Source: Sphingomonas sp. Leaf9
Lineage (GTDB): Bacteria > Pseudomonadota > Alphaproteobacteria > Sphingomonadales > Sphingomonadaceae
Length of the DNA stretch: 64,000 nucleotides
NCBI RefSeq assembly: GCF_001421355.1
Contig: NZ_LMKC01000002.1
Coordinates: 555,720-619,719, forward strand
Direction: 5' to 3'
A program made the translations under genes and the position numbers. This document shows positions 35,461 through 43,666 of this stretch, one piece after another; position 1 is the first letter of the stretch, and each line of letters opens with the position of its first letter. The notes beneath the pieces were generated by a model. The model was given only the letters and a program-made list of their open reading frames with translations, made no database searches and had not been told where the DNA came from.

Positions 35461-35496
35461 AAAAAGGCCCGCCCGGATCGCTCCGGGCGGGCCTTT
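35461..35496. terminator. Strong bidirectional intrinsic terminator
   Basis: aaaaggcccgcccgga, loop tcgc, tccgggcgggcctttt: a 16-bp perfect stem, GC-rich with A/T tracts at both ends. It ends the small secreted protein gene and could also stop transcription arriving from the other strand. Confidence 0.92.
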
Positions 35497-35529
35497 TGCT
35501 TATCGACGTCGGAAAACTTCCACGTAATC

Positions 35530-35642
35530 CGTTCGTCCTGAGTAGCCATTGAGCCTGTCGAAATGGCGTATCGAAGGACCTGAGGCGCAGGTGCTTCGAT
35601 ACGGGTCTTCGACTTCGCTCAGCCCCTACTCAGCACGAACGG
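35530..35642. repeat. 113-bp element with terminal inverted repeats, copy 1
   Basis: Starts cgttcgtcctgagtag and ends ctactcagcacgaacg, nearly perfect inverted ends. Inside, tcgaaatggcgtatcgaagg is matched by gcttcgatacgggtcttcga. A second copy is at 42859-42972. The element holds no reading frame and resembles a MITE or a long REP. Confidence 0.8.
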
Positions 35643-35681
35643 TTTCAATGGGATTTCCGACCGTTCAAATGGAATGACCTA

Positions 35682-36971
35682 TCAATCCGCGAAGGGGTCG
35701 CGGACCAGGATCGTGTCGTCGCGTTCCGGGCTGGTCGATACCAGCGTCACCGGGCACTGGATCAGTTCCTCGATGCGGCGGATATACTTGATCGCCTGTG
35801 CCGGCAGTTCGGCCCAGCTGCGCGCACCTGCGGTCGATTCCGACCAGCCGGGCATGGTTTCGTAGATCGGCTCCACCTTCGCCTGTTCGGCGGCATGGGC
35901 GGGGAAATAGTCGAGCACCTGGTCGCCGAGGCGATAACCGGTGCAGATCGCCACTTCCTCGAACCCGTCGAGCACGTCGATCTTGGTCAGCGCAATACCA
36001 GTGATGCCGCCGACCGCCGCCGCCTGCCGCACCAGCACGCTGTCGAACCAGCCGCAGCGGCGCTTGCGCCCCGTCACGGTGCCGAATTCATGGCCGCGCA
36101 CGCCCAAACGCTCGCCGGTGTCGTTCTCCAGCTCGGTCGGGAACGGGCCGGAGCCGACGCGGGTGGTGTACGCCTTGGCGATGCCCAGCACGAAGCCGAC
36201 CGCGCCCGGACCCATGCCCGACCCGCCCGCCGCGGTGCCGGCGATGGTGTTGGACGAGGTGACGAACGGGTAAGTGCCGTGGTCGATGTCGAGCAGCACG
36301 CCCTGCGCCCCTTCGAACAGGATGCGCTTGCCGTTTGCCTTGGCCTGCGCCAGCACGCGCCACACCGGCTGGGCATAGGGCAGCACAAAATCGGCGATCT
36401 CGCGCAGTTCGGCGATCAGCGCGGCGCGGTCGACAGCGGGTTCGTTGAAGCCGGCGCGCAGCGCGTCGTGATGCGCGGTCAGGCGGTCGAGCTGCGGTTC
36501 CAGCTGGTCGAGATGGGCGAGGTCGCACACGCGGATCGCGCGGCGGCCGACCTTGTCCTCATACGCCGGGCCGATGCCGCGGCGGGTGGTGCCGATCTTG
36601 CCCGCGCCGCTGGCATCCTCGCGCAGACCGTCGAGGTCGCGGTGGAAGGGGAGGATCAGCGTACAGGTCTCGGCGATCATCAGCGTGTCCGGGGTGACCG
36701 ACACGCCCTGTTCGCGCAGACGCTCGACTTCCGCCTTCAGTGCCCATGGATCGAGCACGACGCCGTTGCCGACGATCGACGGCGTGCCGCGCACGATGCC
36801 CGAGGGGAGCAGCGACAATTTATAGGTGGTGCCGCCGACGACCAGCGTGTGGCCGGCATTGTGCCCGCCCTGAAACCGGACGACCATGTCGGCGCGTTCC
36901 GCCAGCCAGTCGACGATCTTGCCCTTGCCCTCGTCACCCCATTGGGCGCCGATCACCGCTACGTTCGCCAC
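35682..36971 (-). CDS. purA: Adenylosuccinate synthetase PurA
   Basis: GTP-dependent synthesis of adenylosuccinate from IMP and aspartate, the first committed step to AMP. The protein begins [21 protein letters not shown] with the GDEGKGK loop, followed by [22 protein letters not shown] and [13 protein letters not shown] 36971 is preferred over ATG 36983 because the family starts M-A-N-V and GAGGG lies just upstream; this gives 429 residues, the normal length. Confidence 0.96.
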   Translation of the reverse strand: MANVAVIGAQWGDEGKGKIVDWLAERADMVVRFQGGHNAGHTLVVGGTTYKLSLLPSGIVRGTPSIVGNGVVLDPWALKAEVERLREQGVSVTPDTLMIAETCTLILPFHRDLDGLREDASGAGKIGTTRRGIGPAYEDKVGRRAIRVCDLAHLDQLEPQLDRLTAHHDALRAGFNEPAVDRAALIAELREIADFVLPYAQPVWRVLAQAKANGKRILFEGAQGVLLDIDHGTYPFVTSSNTIAGTAAGGSGMGPGAVGFVLGIAKAYTTRVGSGPFPTELENDTGERLGVRGHEFGTVTGRKRRCGWFDSVLVRQAAAVGGITGIALTKIDVLDGFEEVAICTGYRLGDQVLDYFPAHAAEQAKVEPIYETMPGWSESTAGARSWAELPAQAIKYIRRIEELIQCPVTLVSTSPERDDTILVRDPFAD

Positions 36972-37008
36972 GTCCATACCCTCATGCAATGCGCGTTTCC
37001 GCGCTGCA

Positions 37009-37458
37009 CTAGGGCGCTACGCGCCCCGCGTCCACCGTGCGCGCAGGGGGCGCGGCGGGAATGTGACGATAGAGTTGCGTTTCCTCGCGCCGGATGCGGT
37101 CGGCCAGCGCCGCCGCCAGCGCCCGCGACGCCGCTTCGAAGGCGGCGGGGTCCGCCTCGATCCGCCGGGCGTCCCAATCCTGCATATAGGCTTTGAAAGC
37201 GTCGGACAGCCCGCCCATCTCCGCCTCGAATTGTTGCGAGAGGCGGATGGCAGCCGGGTCGCCGCTGCGCTGGAGCAGCGGGTGGAGCAGCCGGTCCTCC
37301 TTCGCCAGATGGGCGAGCAGCAGGCGGCTCATCCGCCAGCGGACCTGCGCGATATCGGCGATGGGCGGCGGACGCTGCGCGGCATGGCGCAACAGGTCGC
37401 CGAGCATCGCGCCCAGTTCGGCGTGTTCCGCGATCAGCGTGTGGCGTTCGAGTTGCAT
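37009..37458 (-). CDS. Hemerythrin HHE-domain protein
   Basis: Four-helix protein of 149 residues with His/Glu pairs in [13 protein letters not shown] and [13 protein letters not shown], the iron-binding pattern of hemerythrin-like domains. Possible roles are iron, oxygen or nitric oxide sensing. ATG 37458 has GGGAG upstream. It ends 37 nt before purA starts on the same strand, so the two might be co-transcribed. Confidence 0.8.
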   Translation of the reverse strand: MQLERHTLIAEHAELGAMLGDLLRHAAQRPPPIADIAQVRWRMSRLLLAHLAKEDRLLHPLLQRSGDPAAIRLSQQFEAEMGGLSDAFKAYMQDWDARRIEADPAAFEAASRALAAALADRIRREETQLYRHIPAAPPARTVDAGRVAP

Positions 37459-37584
37459 GGGCGACGCTCCCTTCGGCATTCGACCCTGCATCGGCACATC
37501 CTAACGAAGCGTGTAGACGGCGGCTCGACATTACGCGCGACGGCGCGCAAACCGGGGGCAGAACAGTAAAGGAGAGTGTGCCGC

Positions 37585-38586
37585 ATGAAACTCGCGAGCC
37601 TCAAGCACGGCCGGGATGGCCGGTTGGTCGTCGTGTCGAACGACCTTGCCTGGTATGCCGATGCGAGCGGGATCGTGCCGACGTTGCAGGCGGCGCTGGA
37701 CGATTGGGACGCCTATGAGGGCGACCTGCGCAATCTGGCGACCGACCTCGACCATGACGTGATCCCCAAGGAACGCTTCCATGAACGCGACGCCGCGTCG
37801 CCGCTGCCGCGGGCGTATCAGTGGGCGGACGGGTCGGCCTATGTGAACCATGTCGCGCTGGTGCGACAGGCGCGCGGGGCGGAGATGCCCGAGACGTTCT
37901 GGCACGATCCGCTGATGTATCAGGGCGGGTCGGACGGCTTCCTGTCCCCGCGCGATCCGATCCCGCTCGGCGATGCGGCGTGGGGCTGCGATTTCGAGGC
38001 CGAGGTGGTGGTCGTGACCGGCGACGTTGCCCTGGGTGCGTCGCGCGAGGAGGCGCTGGCGGCGGTGCGGCTGGTCGGGTTGACCAACGACGTGTCGCTG
38101 CGTGGCCTTATTCCGGGCGAGCTGGCCAAGGGGTTCGGGTTCTTCCAGTCGAAGCCGGCTTCGGCCTTTTCGCCCGTGTTCGTCACGCCCGACGCGCTGG
38201 GCGACTGGTGGCAGGACGGCAAGCTGCACCGGCGGATGTGCGTCGACCTGAACGGCAAGCCGTTCGGGCGGGCGCAGGCGGGCGAGGACATGACGTTCGA
38301 TTTCGGCACGCTGATCGCGCATGCCGCCAAGACGCGCGCGTTGGGTGCGGGCACGATCATCGGGTCGGGCACGGTGTCGAACCGCGACGGGGATGGTGGT
38401 CCGGGCAAGCCGGTGGCGGACGGCGGCGTCGGCTATTCCTGCCTGGCGGAACTCCGCACGGTCGAGACGATCCGCGGTGGCGAGGCGCAGACGCCGTTCC
38501 TGCAAAGCGGGGACACGGTGCGCATCTGGGCCGAGGATGACCGGCATCATCCGATCTTCGGCGTGATCGAGCAGACGGTGGCGTAA
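37585..38586 (+). CDS. Fumarylacetoacetate hydrolase family protein
   Basis: Protein of 333 residues with the FAH fold; CDFEAEVVVV carries metal-binding acidic residues and LTNDVSLRGLIPGELAKGFGFFQSKP-type segments match bacterial fumarylacetoacetases of about 330 residues. It could end tyrosine/homogentisate breakdown, but no other tyrosine genes adjoin it. AAAGGAGA nine nt before ATG 37585 fixes the start. Confidence 0.85.
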   Translation: MKLASLKHGRDGRLVVVSNDLAWYADASGIVPTLQAALDDWDAYEGDLRNLATDLDHDVIPKERFHERDAASPLPRAYQWADGSAYVNHVALVRQARGAEMPETFWHDPLMYQGGSDGFLSPRDPIPLGDAAWGCDFEAEVVVVTGDVALGASREEALAAVRLVGLTNDVSLRGLIPGELAKGFGFFQSKPASAFSPVFVTPDALGDWWQDGKLHRRMCVDLNGKPFGRAQAGEDMTFDFGTLIAHAAKTRALGAGTIIGSGTVSNRDGDGGPGKPVADGGVGYSCLAELRTVETIRGGEAQTPFLQSGDTVRIWAEDDRHHPIFGVIEQTVA

Positions 38587-38664
38587 GGGGCACGACCTCT
38601 GAGCAAGACGGAACACCCCCGGCGGTTGCGGATTGAACCGGTATCGCAACTATCCGGGGGTGCC

Positions 38665-40257
38665 ATGTCCATCGTTCGAACCTGTCGCTGGCTGATGCCG
38701 GCCCTGCTGGCGGGCTGCACCATGGCGGACGGGCCGCGCCCGGCGACCGGTGGCCAAGCGATGCGCTCCGCCGCGGTGCCCACGCCCGCCGACCGGTTCG
38801 GGCCGTTGTTCGAAGCGGTCCAGATGCGGCGCATCTTTCCCGACGGAAAAACCTTTGTCGATGCGGTGCCCAGGCGGCCCGATGCCGCGATCCTGGCCGA
38901 TTTCCGCAAGGGTAATTTCGATGACGCCGCGCTGAAGGCGTTCGTGCTGGCCAATTTCGACGTGCCCGGCCTAGCCCCGGTGCCCGAGTCCGATCATGGC
39001 CCGCGCCTGCCGATCGAGCGGCATATCGCCGGACTTTGGCCACACCTGACGCGGGAGCCGGTGACGCCACCCACCGGGTCGAGCGCGCTGGCGGTCGGCG
39101 ACCGGTTCGTCGTGCCGGGTGGGCGGTTTCGCGAGCTGTATTATTGGGACAGCTATTTCACGATGCTGGGGCTGGTCGCCGACGGGCGGCAGGATCTGGT
39201 CGAATCGATGCTCGACGGCTTCGTCGATCTGGTCGAGCGGTATGGCCATGTGCCCAACGGCACGCGCAGCTATTATCTCAGCCGGTCGCAGCCGCCGTTC
39301 CTGTACCTGATGATGGGGTTGTCGCAGAACCGCGATCCGAAGGTCGCCGCCCGGCGGCTGGCGGCGCTGAAGCGCGAACATGCGTTCTTCACTTCGCCCG
39401 AACGGTCGGTGACCCTGCCCGGCGGGGCGGTGCTGCAACATTATTGGGACGCGCGGACCACCCCCCGCGACGAGTCGTGGCGCGAGGATGTCGAGACGGC
39501 GAATGTCGCCGGGCGACCGGCCGGCGACACCTATCGTGAGCTGCGCGCCGGGGCGGAGAGCGGCTGGGACTTCTCATCGCGCTGGCTGGCCGATGGCAGG
39601 ACGCTGGCGACGATCGATACGACCAGCATATTGCCTGCCGACCTGAACAGCCTGTTGTGGGGCATGGAGCAGGCGATTGCCGAGGGCGCGGCAAAGGCGG
39701 GCGACGCGGCGACGGCACGGGATTTTGCCGATCGGGCGGCGAAGCGGGGTGCGGCGATCGATCGCTGGCTGTGGAGCGAGGCGGAAGGGCGTTATGGCGA
39801 CTATGACGTCAAGCGGCTGCTGCTGCGCGACGGGGTGACGGCGGCGACGGCCTATCCGCTGTTCGTCGGGCTGACGACGGGGCCACGCGCGGCACGGGTG
39901 GCGGGCACGATCGAGCGGCAGTTGCTGGCACCGGGGGGCTTGCGGACCACCACGGTCGATACCGGGCAGCAATGGGACAAGCCCAATGGCTGGGCACCGC
40001 TGCAATGGATCGCGGTCGCCGGGCTGGACCGCACCGGCAACCGCGCGCTGGCCGACAAGATCGCGCAGCGCTTCCTGGCGAGCGTCGCGCGCGAATATGC
40101 CGCGTCGGGCAAGCTGGTCGAGAAATATGACGTCGAGGAGGTGAAGCCGGGCGGTGGCGGGGAATATCCGCTGCAGGACGGGTTCGGATGGACCAACGGC
40201 GTCACGCGGGCGCTGATGGTGCGGGGGGCGGTGACGAATGGGGCCAAAGTTCACTAA
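38665..40257 (+). CDS. treA: Trehalase (GH37), lipoprotein
   Basis: Hydrolyses trehalose to glucose, in the periplasm or at a membrane. The 530-residue protein carries both GH37 signatures: PGGRFRELYYWDSYF and QQWDKPNGWAPLQW. The signal ends LLAGC (Cys18), predicting lipid anchoring rather than free periplasmic export. ATG 38665 is the codon that gives the lipobox. Its last codons and stop (GTT CAC TAA) fall inside a dispersed repeat at 40245. Confidence 0.93.
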   Translation: MSIVRTCRWLMPALLAGCTMADGPRPATGGQAMRSAAVPTPADRFGPLFEAVQMRRIFPDGKTFVDAVPRRPDAAILADFRKGNFDDAALKAFVLANFDVPGLAPVPESDHGPRLPIERHIAGLWPHLTREPVTPPTGSSALAVGDRFVVPGGRFRELYYWDSYFTMLGLVADGRQDLVESMLDGFVDLVERYGHVPNGTRSYYLSRSQPPFLYLMMGLSQNRDPKVAARRLAALKREHAFFTSPERSVTLPGGAVLQHYWDARTTPRDESWREDVETANVAGRPAGDTYRELRAGAESGWDFSSRWLADGRTLATIDTTSILPADLNSLLWGMEQAIAEGAAKAGDAATARDFADRAAKRGAAIDRWLWSEAEGRYGDYDVKRLLLRDGVTAATAYPLFVGLTTGPRAARVAGTIERQLLAPGGLRTTTVDTGQQWDKPNGWAPLQWIAVAGLDRTGNRALADKIAQRFLASVAREYAASGKLVEKYDVEEVKPGGGGEYPLQDGFGWTNGVTRALMVRGAVTNGAKVH

Positions 40258-40482
40258 GTTCACACTCGTGCGCGTTTTGCGTGGTGTCGGTGCCTTGGCG
40301 AAATTGCAGCTTTTGTGCCCCCGCGCAGGCGGGGGTCCAGGGCGTCAAAAGCAACCATTGTTCTGCTGGGTTCTGGGCCCCCGCCTGCGCGGGGGCACGG
40401 CCGTTCATAAGGCGACGTGGTTCAAACGGACGGTTCAAAGAGCGATGCCGAGTTTGCCATCCCGCCGGCGTGTAGGAAAGCT
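40245..40482. repeat. Composite dispersed repeat, copy B, interrupted
   Basis: Shares the ordered blocks of 10958-11075 (caaagttcacNaagttcacac, cgttttgcgtgg, ttcaaagagc, tgtaggaaagct). Here it is split by a palindrome doublet at 40315-40398. It fills the whole gap between convergent treA and the Hsp70-like gene and overlaps the treA stop. Confidence 0.6.
40315..40398. repeat. Inverted doublet of ccgcgcaggcgg palindromes
   Basis: gtgcccccgcgcaggcgggg and, 60 nt on centre to centre, the inverted partner cccgcctgcgcgggggcac. The two halves are reverse complements including flanks, so the unit can form one long hairpin. It lies inside composite repeat copy B. Confidence 0.8.
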
Positions 40483-41753
40483 CACGCCGTCCAGGCCGCA
40501 ACGTCCTCCTGCTGGCCGATCAGCGCGAGGCCGTGGGCGACCGAGGTCAGTTCGTTGCCCGATGCCAGCCGGCCTTCCCCGAACCGGTCGGCAAAGGCGC
40601 GGCGGATGGCGGGGGTGAGCGAGGTGCCGCCGGTCAGGAACACGCGGTCGATCGCGTCCGGCTCCAGCCCCGCCACGTCCAGCGCGCGGTCGACGGTCGC
40701 CATGATCCGGGCGAGATCGTCGGCGATCCATTGTTCGAACTGGTCGCGCGTCACCTGCGCCTTGATAGCGATGCCGCCCCCTTCGAACGCGAAGGTCGCT
40801 TCGTCGCCGCGTGACAGGGCGCGCTTCACCTGTCCGACCGCGTCGTAGAGCGGGTAGCCCTGTTCACCCTCGATCACCGCGATCATCCGTTCGATCGCGG
40901 CGGGATCGGTCGCGGCGCGGCGGAGCTTGTCGAGTTCGGCCATCGTCTTGCGATTGCGCATCAGCGCCAAGCGCGACCAGTCGGTGAAGTCGGTGAAATG
41001 GCCCGCCGGAATCTCCAGCACCTTGTCGAACGAACGATAGGTGCCGCCCTTGCCCAAGAGCGGCAGGACGAGCTTGTCGAGGATGCGGCGATCGAACTGG
41101 TCGCCGGCGATGCCGATGCCGGCATGGCCGAGCGGCCGGGCGCGGCGCTCGCTGCCGGGGGTTTCGAGGCGCACGACTGAAAAGTCGCTGGTGCCGCCGC
41201 CGAAATCGGCGACGAGGATGGTCGCGGCCTCCTCCAGCGTCGCGGCATGACTGAATGCGGCGCCGAGTGGCTCGTAGACATAGGCCACTTCAGCACCTAA
41301 CGCGGCGAACATCGCATCGTAGCGCGTCCTCGCGAGCGCTTCGTCGGGGCGGTGGCCGGCATAGGTGATCGGGCGGCCGACGACGATCCGCCTTGCCCCG
41401 TTCAGCACGCCATGCGCGCGGGCGGCGAGCCGGTCGAGGAAGGCGCGGCCGAGGTCTTCGAACCGGTAGCGTTTGGTGAAGATCGGCGCGGTGTCGAAGC
41501 TGGGGCTGGCGGCGACCGACTTGAACGATTGCAGGAACCGGCAGCCTTCGGGGAATTGCAGATATTCGTCGATCGCCCACGGGCCCGCCTCCACCGCGAT
41601 GCCGCCGGGCACATCATCCTGCCAGAAGCACAGCGCCGAGCGGAACACGGCGTCGGCACCATCGGGGCCGTCGAGCGGTACGAGGGTCGCGCCATCGGCA
41701 TCGGCGCGGGCGAGGACGGAATTGGTGGTGCCGAAATCTAGGCCGAGGGACAT
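40482..41753 (-). CDS. Hsp70-family ATPase (YegD-like)
   Basis: Hsp70-like protein of 423 residues that has the nucleotide-binding domain only. Phosphate loops GLDFGTTNS and VADFGGGTSDFS and the adenosine motif VFLTGGTSLTPA are present; the usual substrate-binding beta domain and lid are absent. This matches the YegD group, whose role is poorly defined. It converges on treA. Confidence 0.88.
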   Translation of the reverse strand: MSLGLDFGTTNSVLARADADGATLVPLDGPDGADAVFRSALCFWQDDVPGGIAVEAGPWAIDEYLQFPEGCRFLQSFKSVAASPSFDTAPIFTKRYRFEDLGRAFLDRLAARAHGVLNGARRIVVGRPITYAGHRPDEALARTRYDAMFAALGAEVAYVYEPLGAAFSHAATLEEAATILVADFGGGTSDFSVVRLETPGSERRARPLGHAGIGIAGDQFDRRILDKLVLPLLGKGGTYRSFDKVLEIPAGHFTDFTDWSRLALMRNRKTMAELDKLRRAATDPAAIERMIAVIEGEQGYPLYDAVGQVKRALSRGDEATFAFEGGGIAIKAQVTRDQFEQWIADDLARIMATVDRALDVAGLEPDAIDRVFLTGGTSLTPAIRRAFADRFGEGRLASGNELTSVAHGLALIGQQEDVAAWTA

Positions 41754-42092
41754 GGGGAGGGCTCCGGGCAGCGGCGGGTCGCCCTACACGGGTTGGTTCG
41801 GTTTGTCTTGGGGGTGTTGGGGTATCGCTGCGAAGGCGGTTGCCGGGGGGTACCGGCCGGTGGACCGCGCATGGGCGTATCCCCGCGCAGGCGGGGATCC
41901 AGGTGCGATGCGGACGTTGCATCCGTCTCGGTCAGGCGTATCCCCGCGCAGGCGGGGATCCAGGGCCACGCAAACAAGCGCCTGCGTATGTGGCCCTGGA
42001 CCCCCGCCTGCGCGGGGGTACGGCAGTTGGTTGGTGGGGGCTGTTCTTCCCCGACGTACCTCGGCGGAGGCAGAGGCACGATTGGGGTTGGG
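41754..42092. other. 339-nt intergenic region with repeats only
   Basis: No convincing gene. The centre (41875-42023) is a palindrome cluster. The 5' 120 nt must hold the promoter of the Hsp70-like gene, but I see no clear -35/-10. The 3' part runs into the end of the OB-fold protein gene. Confidence 0.6.
41875..42023. repeat. Triplet of ccgcgcaggcgg palindromes (two direct, one inverted)
   Basis: Two identical 29-nt copies begin at 41875 and 41936, separated by 32 nt, and an inverted copy is centred near 42009. Flanks of the second and third (ccagggccac and gtggccctgg) are also complementary. The 61-nt period imitates a CRISPR unit, but the inverted third copy and other dispersed copies argue against that. 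Confidence 0.85.
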
Positions 42093-42749
42093 TTAGCGGG
42101 TTGCCCGGACTGGAGCCGGTGCCGGCGCATTGGCTACCGGCGGGGTTCCTGCCGGAGCGGCGCCAACCGGCGGGGGCGGCGGGAGCTGCCCGTTCGCCGG
42201 CGGGGGCGGCGGGGCTGCGCCATCGGTGGGCGGCGGGGGCGGGGGCATCGCACCCGGGGCGCAACCCGGACCGCCGGGACCGCCGGGGCCACCGGGACCG
42301 CGTGCGTCGGGACCACCCGGACCATGCGGGCCGGGGCCGCGACCTTCGGGGCCGTGGCCGGGGCGGGACGGCGGCGGGCCGACCGGCGTCACCTTGCCCG
42401 CCGCATCGACGACATAGGATGCGCGCAGCTGTCCATCGTCATAGCGGCCCTGCACCTGCACCGGTGCGCCCTTCGTCACGCCCGCGTCGCGGGCACCGTC
42501 GACCATCGCCTTGCCGCTGCCGTCCTGCACCACGAAGCGGTCGCCATAGACCTCCGCCACGCGGCCCTTGACCGTCACCACGCCGCTGCTGCTGGCAAGG
42601 CGCGCGACCGGGGTCGCGATGGTCGGGGCCATTTCGACGCCGGGCCGGGTCAGCGACACTGCGCTCGCCCCGCCCGCCGCGCCGATGGCAAGGCCAATTG
42701 CGACGCCGAGGCCGAGCTTGCCGGTGCTGCCCAAAGACAATTTCGCCAT
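42093..42749 (-). CDS. Exported OB-fold-like protein with Pro/Gly-rich tail
   Basis: Protein of 218 residues: signal-like N-terminus (LGLGVAIGLAIGAAGGASA), a compact beta domain at about 55-120 (VTVKGRVAEVYGDRFVVQDGSG) resembling DUF5666/BOF OB-folds, then a long tail of Pro-Gly-Pro and poly-Pro runs. AAGGAG eight nt before ATG 42749 is a good ribosome site. It is divergent from the response regulator at 43001, so it may be a target of that system, as small OB-fold periplasmic proteins are in other bacteria. Family assignment is by pattern only. Confidence 0.7.
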   Translation of the reverse strand: MAKLSLGSTGKLGLGVAIGLAIGAAGGASAVSLTRPGVEMAPTIATPVARLASSSGVVTVKGRVAEVYGDRFVVQDGSGKAMVDGARDAGVTKGAPVQVQGRYDDGQLRASYVVDAAGKVTPVGPPPSRPGHGPEGRGPGPHGPGGPDARGPGGPGGPGGPGCAPGAMPPPPPPTDGAAPPPPPANGQLPPPPPVGAAPAGTPPVANAPAPAPVRATR

Positions 42750-42858
42750 GTGCTTCACTCCTTCGTTGTTCGATGAAGCCGTTGTAGCGATTCGCGCCCT
42801 CGCCACGCTGAACCCGGCGGTTCAGTTTCGGTTTAAGCGGCGTTGGCATTGGCACTGC

Positions 42859-42972
42859 CGTTCGTCCTGCGTAGCCATCGAGCAACGTCGAAAGGGCGTA
42901 TCGAAAGACCCTGATGAGGGAATGCTTCGATACGGGCCTTCGACAAACTCGGTCCCTACTCAGCACGAACGG
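42859..42972. repeat. 114-bp element with terminal inverted repeats, copy 2
   Basis: ccgttcgtcctgcgtag at one end, ctactcagcacgaacgg at the other; clearly the same element as 35530-35642 with scattered differences. It occupies most of the divergent gap between the OB-fold protein and the response regulator, ending about 28 nt before the regulator start, so it may influence both promoters. Confidence 0.8.
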
Positions 42973-43000
42973 GGGGGCGTGGCGGGAAGAGATAAGAACG

Positions 43001-43666
43001 ATGCGCATCTTGTTAGTCGAGGACGATCCCGATCTGGGCCCCGCCATCGCGCGGGCATTGCGCGGCGAACAATGCGCGGTCGACCTGTGTGCCAGCGGGA
43101 TCGATGCACAGCATCTGGGCGAGACCGAGCGCTATGACGTGGCGGTGCTCGACCTGGGGCTGCCCGACCGCGAGGGGACGGCGGTGCTGAAAGGCTGGCG
43201 CGAGGGTGGGCGCGACCTGCCGGTGCTGGTGCTGACCGCGCGCGACGGGTGGTCGGACAAGGTGGCCGGGTTCAAGGCCGGCGCCGACGATTTCCTGACC
43301 AAGCCGTTCCGGATCGAGGAACTGATGATGCGGCTGCGCGCGCTGGTGCGGCGGTCGGCCGGGCATGGCGCGACGCGGATCGCGTGCGGGCCGCTGGCGT
43401 ACGAGACGCAGACCGGGGTGTTCGAGCTGGACGGGCTGCCGATCAAGCTGACCGCGCTGGAACACCGGGTGCTGGCCGCGCTGATGCTGGCGAAGGAGGC
43501 GGTGATCGAGCGGCTGGACCTGATGGAGCGGGTCTATGAGGGCGATGCCGATGTCGATTCCAACAGTCTGGAGGTCATCATCGGGCGGCTGCGCAAGAAG
43601 ATCGGCGCGTCGCTGATCGAGACGGTGCGCGGGCGGGGATATCGGCTGACGGCGGGGGAGGCGTGA
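43001..43666 (+). CDS. OmpR/PhoP-type response regulator
   Basis: 221 residues: receiver domain with acidic pocket EDD at 7-9, phosphorylation site Asp51 (VLDLGLPD) and Lys101 (LTKPF), then a winged-helix DNA-binding domain ending VRGRGYRL. It is coupled to the kinase by GTGA overlap. Resembles QseB/PhoP regulators. Likely targets include the divergent OB-fold protein. Confidence 0.94.
   Translation: MRILLVEDDPDLGPAIARALRGEQCAVDLCASGIDAQHLGETERYDVAVLDLGLPDREGTAVLKGWREGGRDLPVLVLTARDGWSDKVAGFKAGADDFLTKPFRIEELMMRLRALVRRSAGHGATRIACGPLAYETQTGVFELDGLPIKLTALEHRVLAALMLAKEAVIERLDLMERVYEGDADVDSNSLEVIIGRLRKKIGASLIETVRGRGYRLTAGEA

Noticed and set aside
38587..38664. Possible terminator hairpin before treA (gttgcg ... 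cgcaac)
   Set aside because: Short stem, long loop and no T tract; not convincing.
41875..42023. Possible CRISPR array (29-nt repeat with 32-nt spacer)
   Set aside because: Only two direct copies; the third is inverted. The same palindrome is scattered at 22642, 40315, 52071, 56151 and 61617 in mixed orientation and spacing, with no leader and no adaptation genes. It fits a REP/BIME family better.
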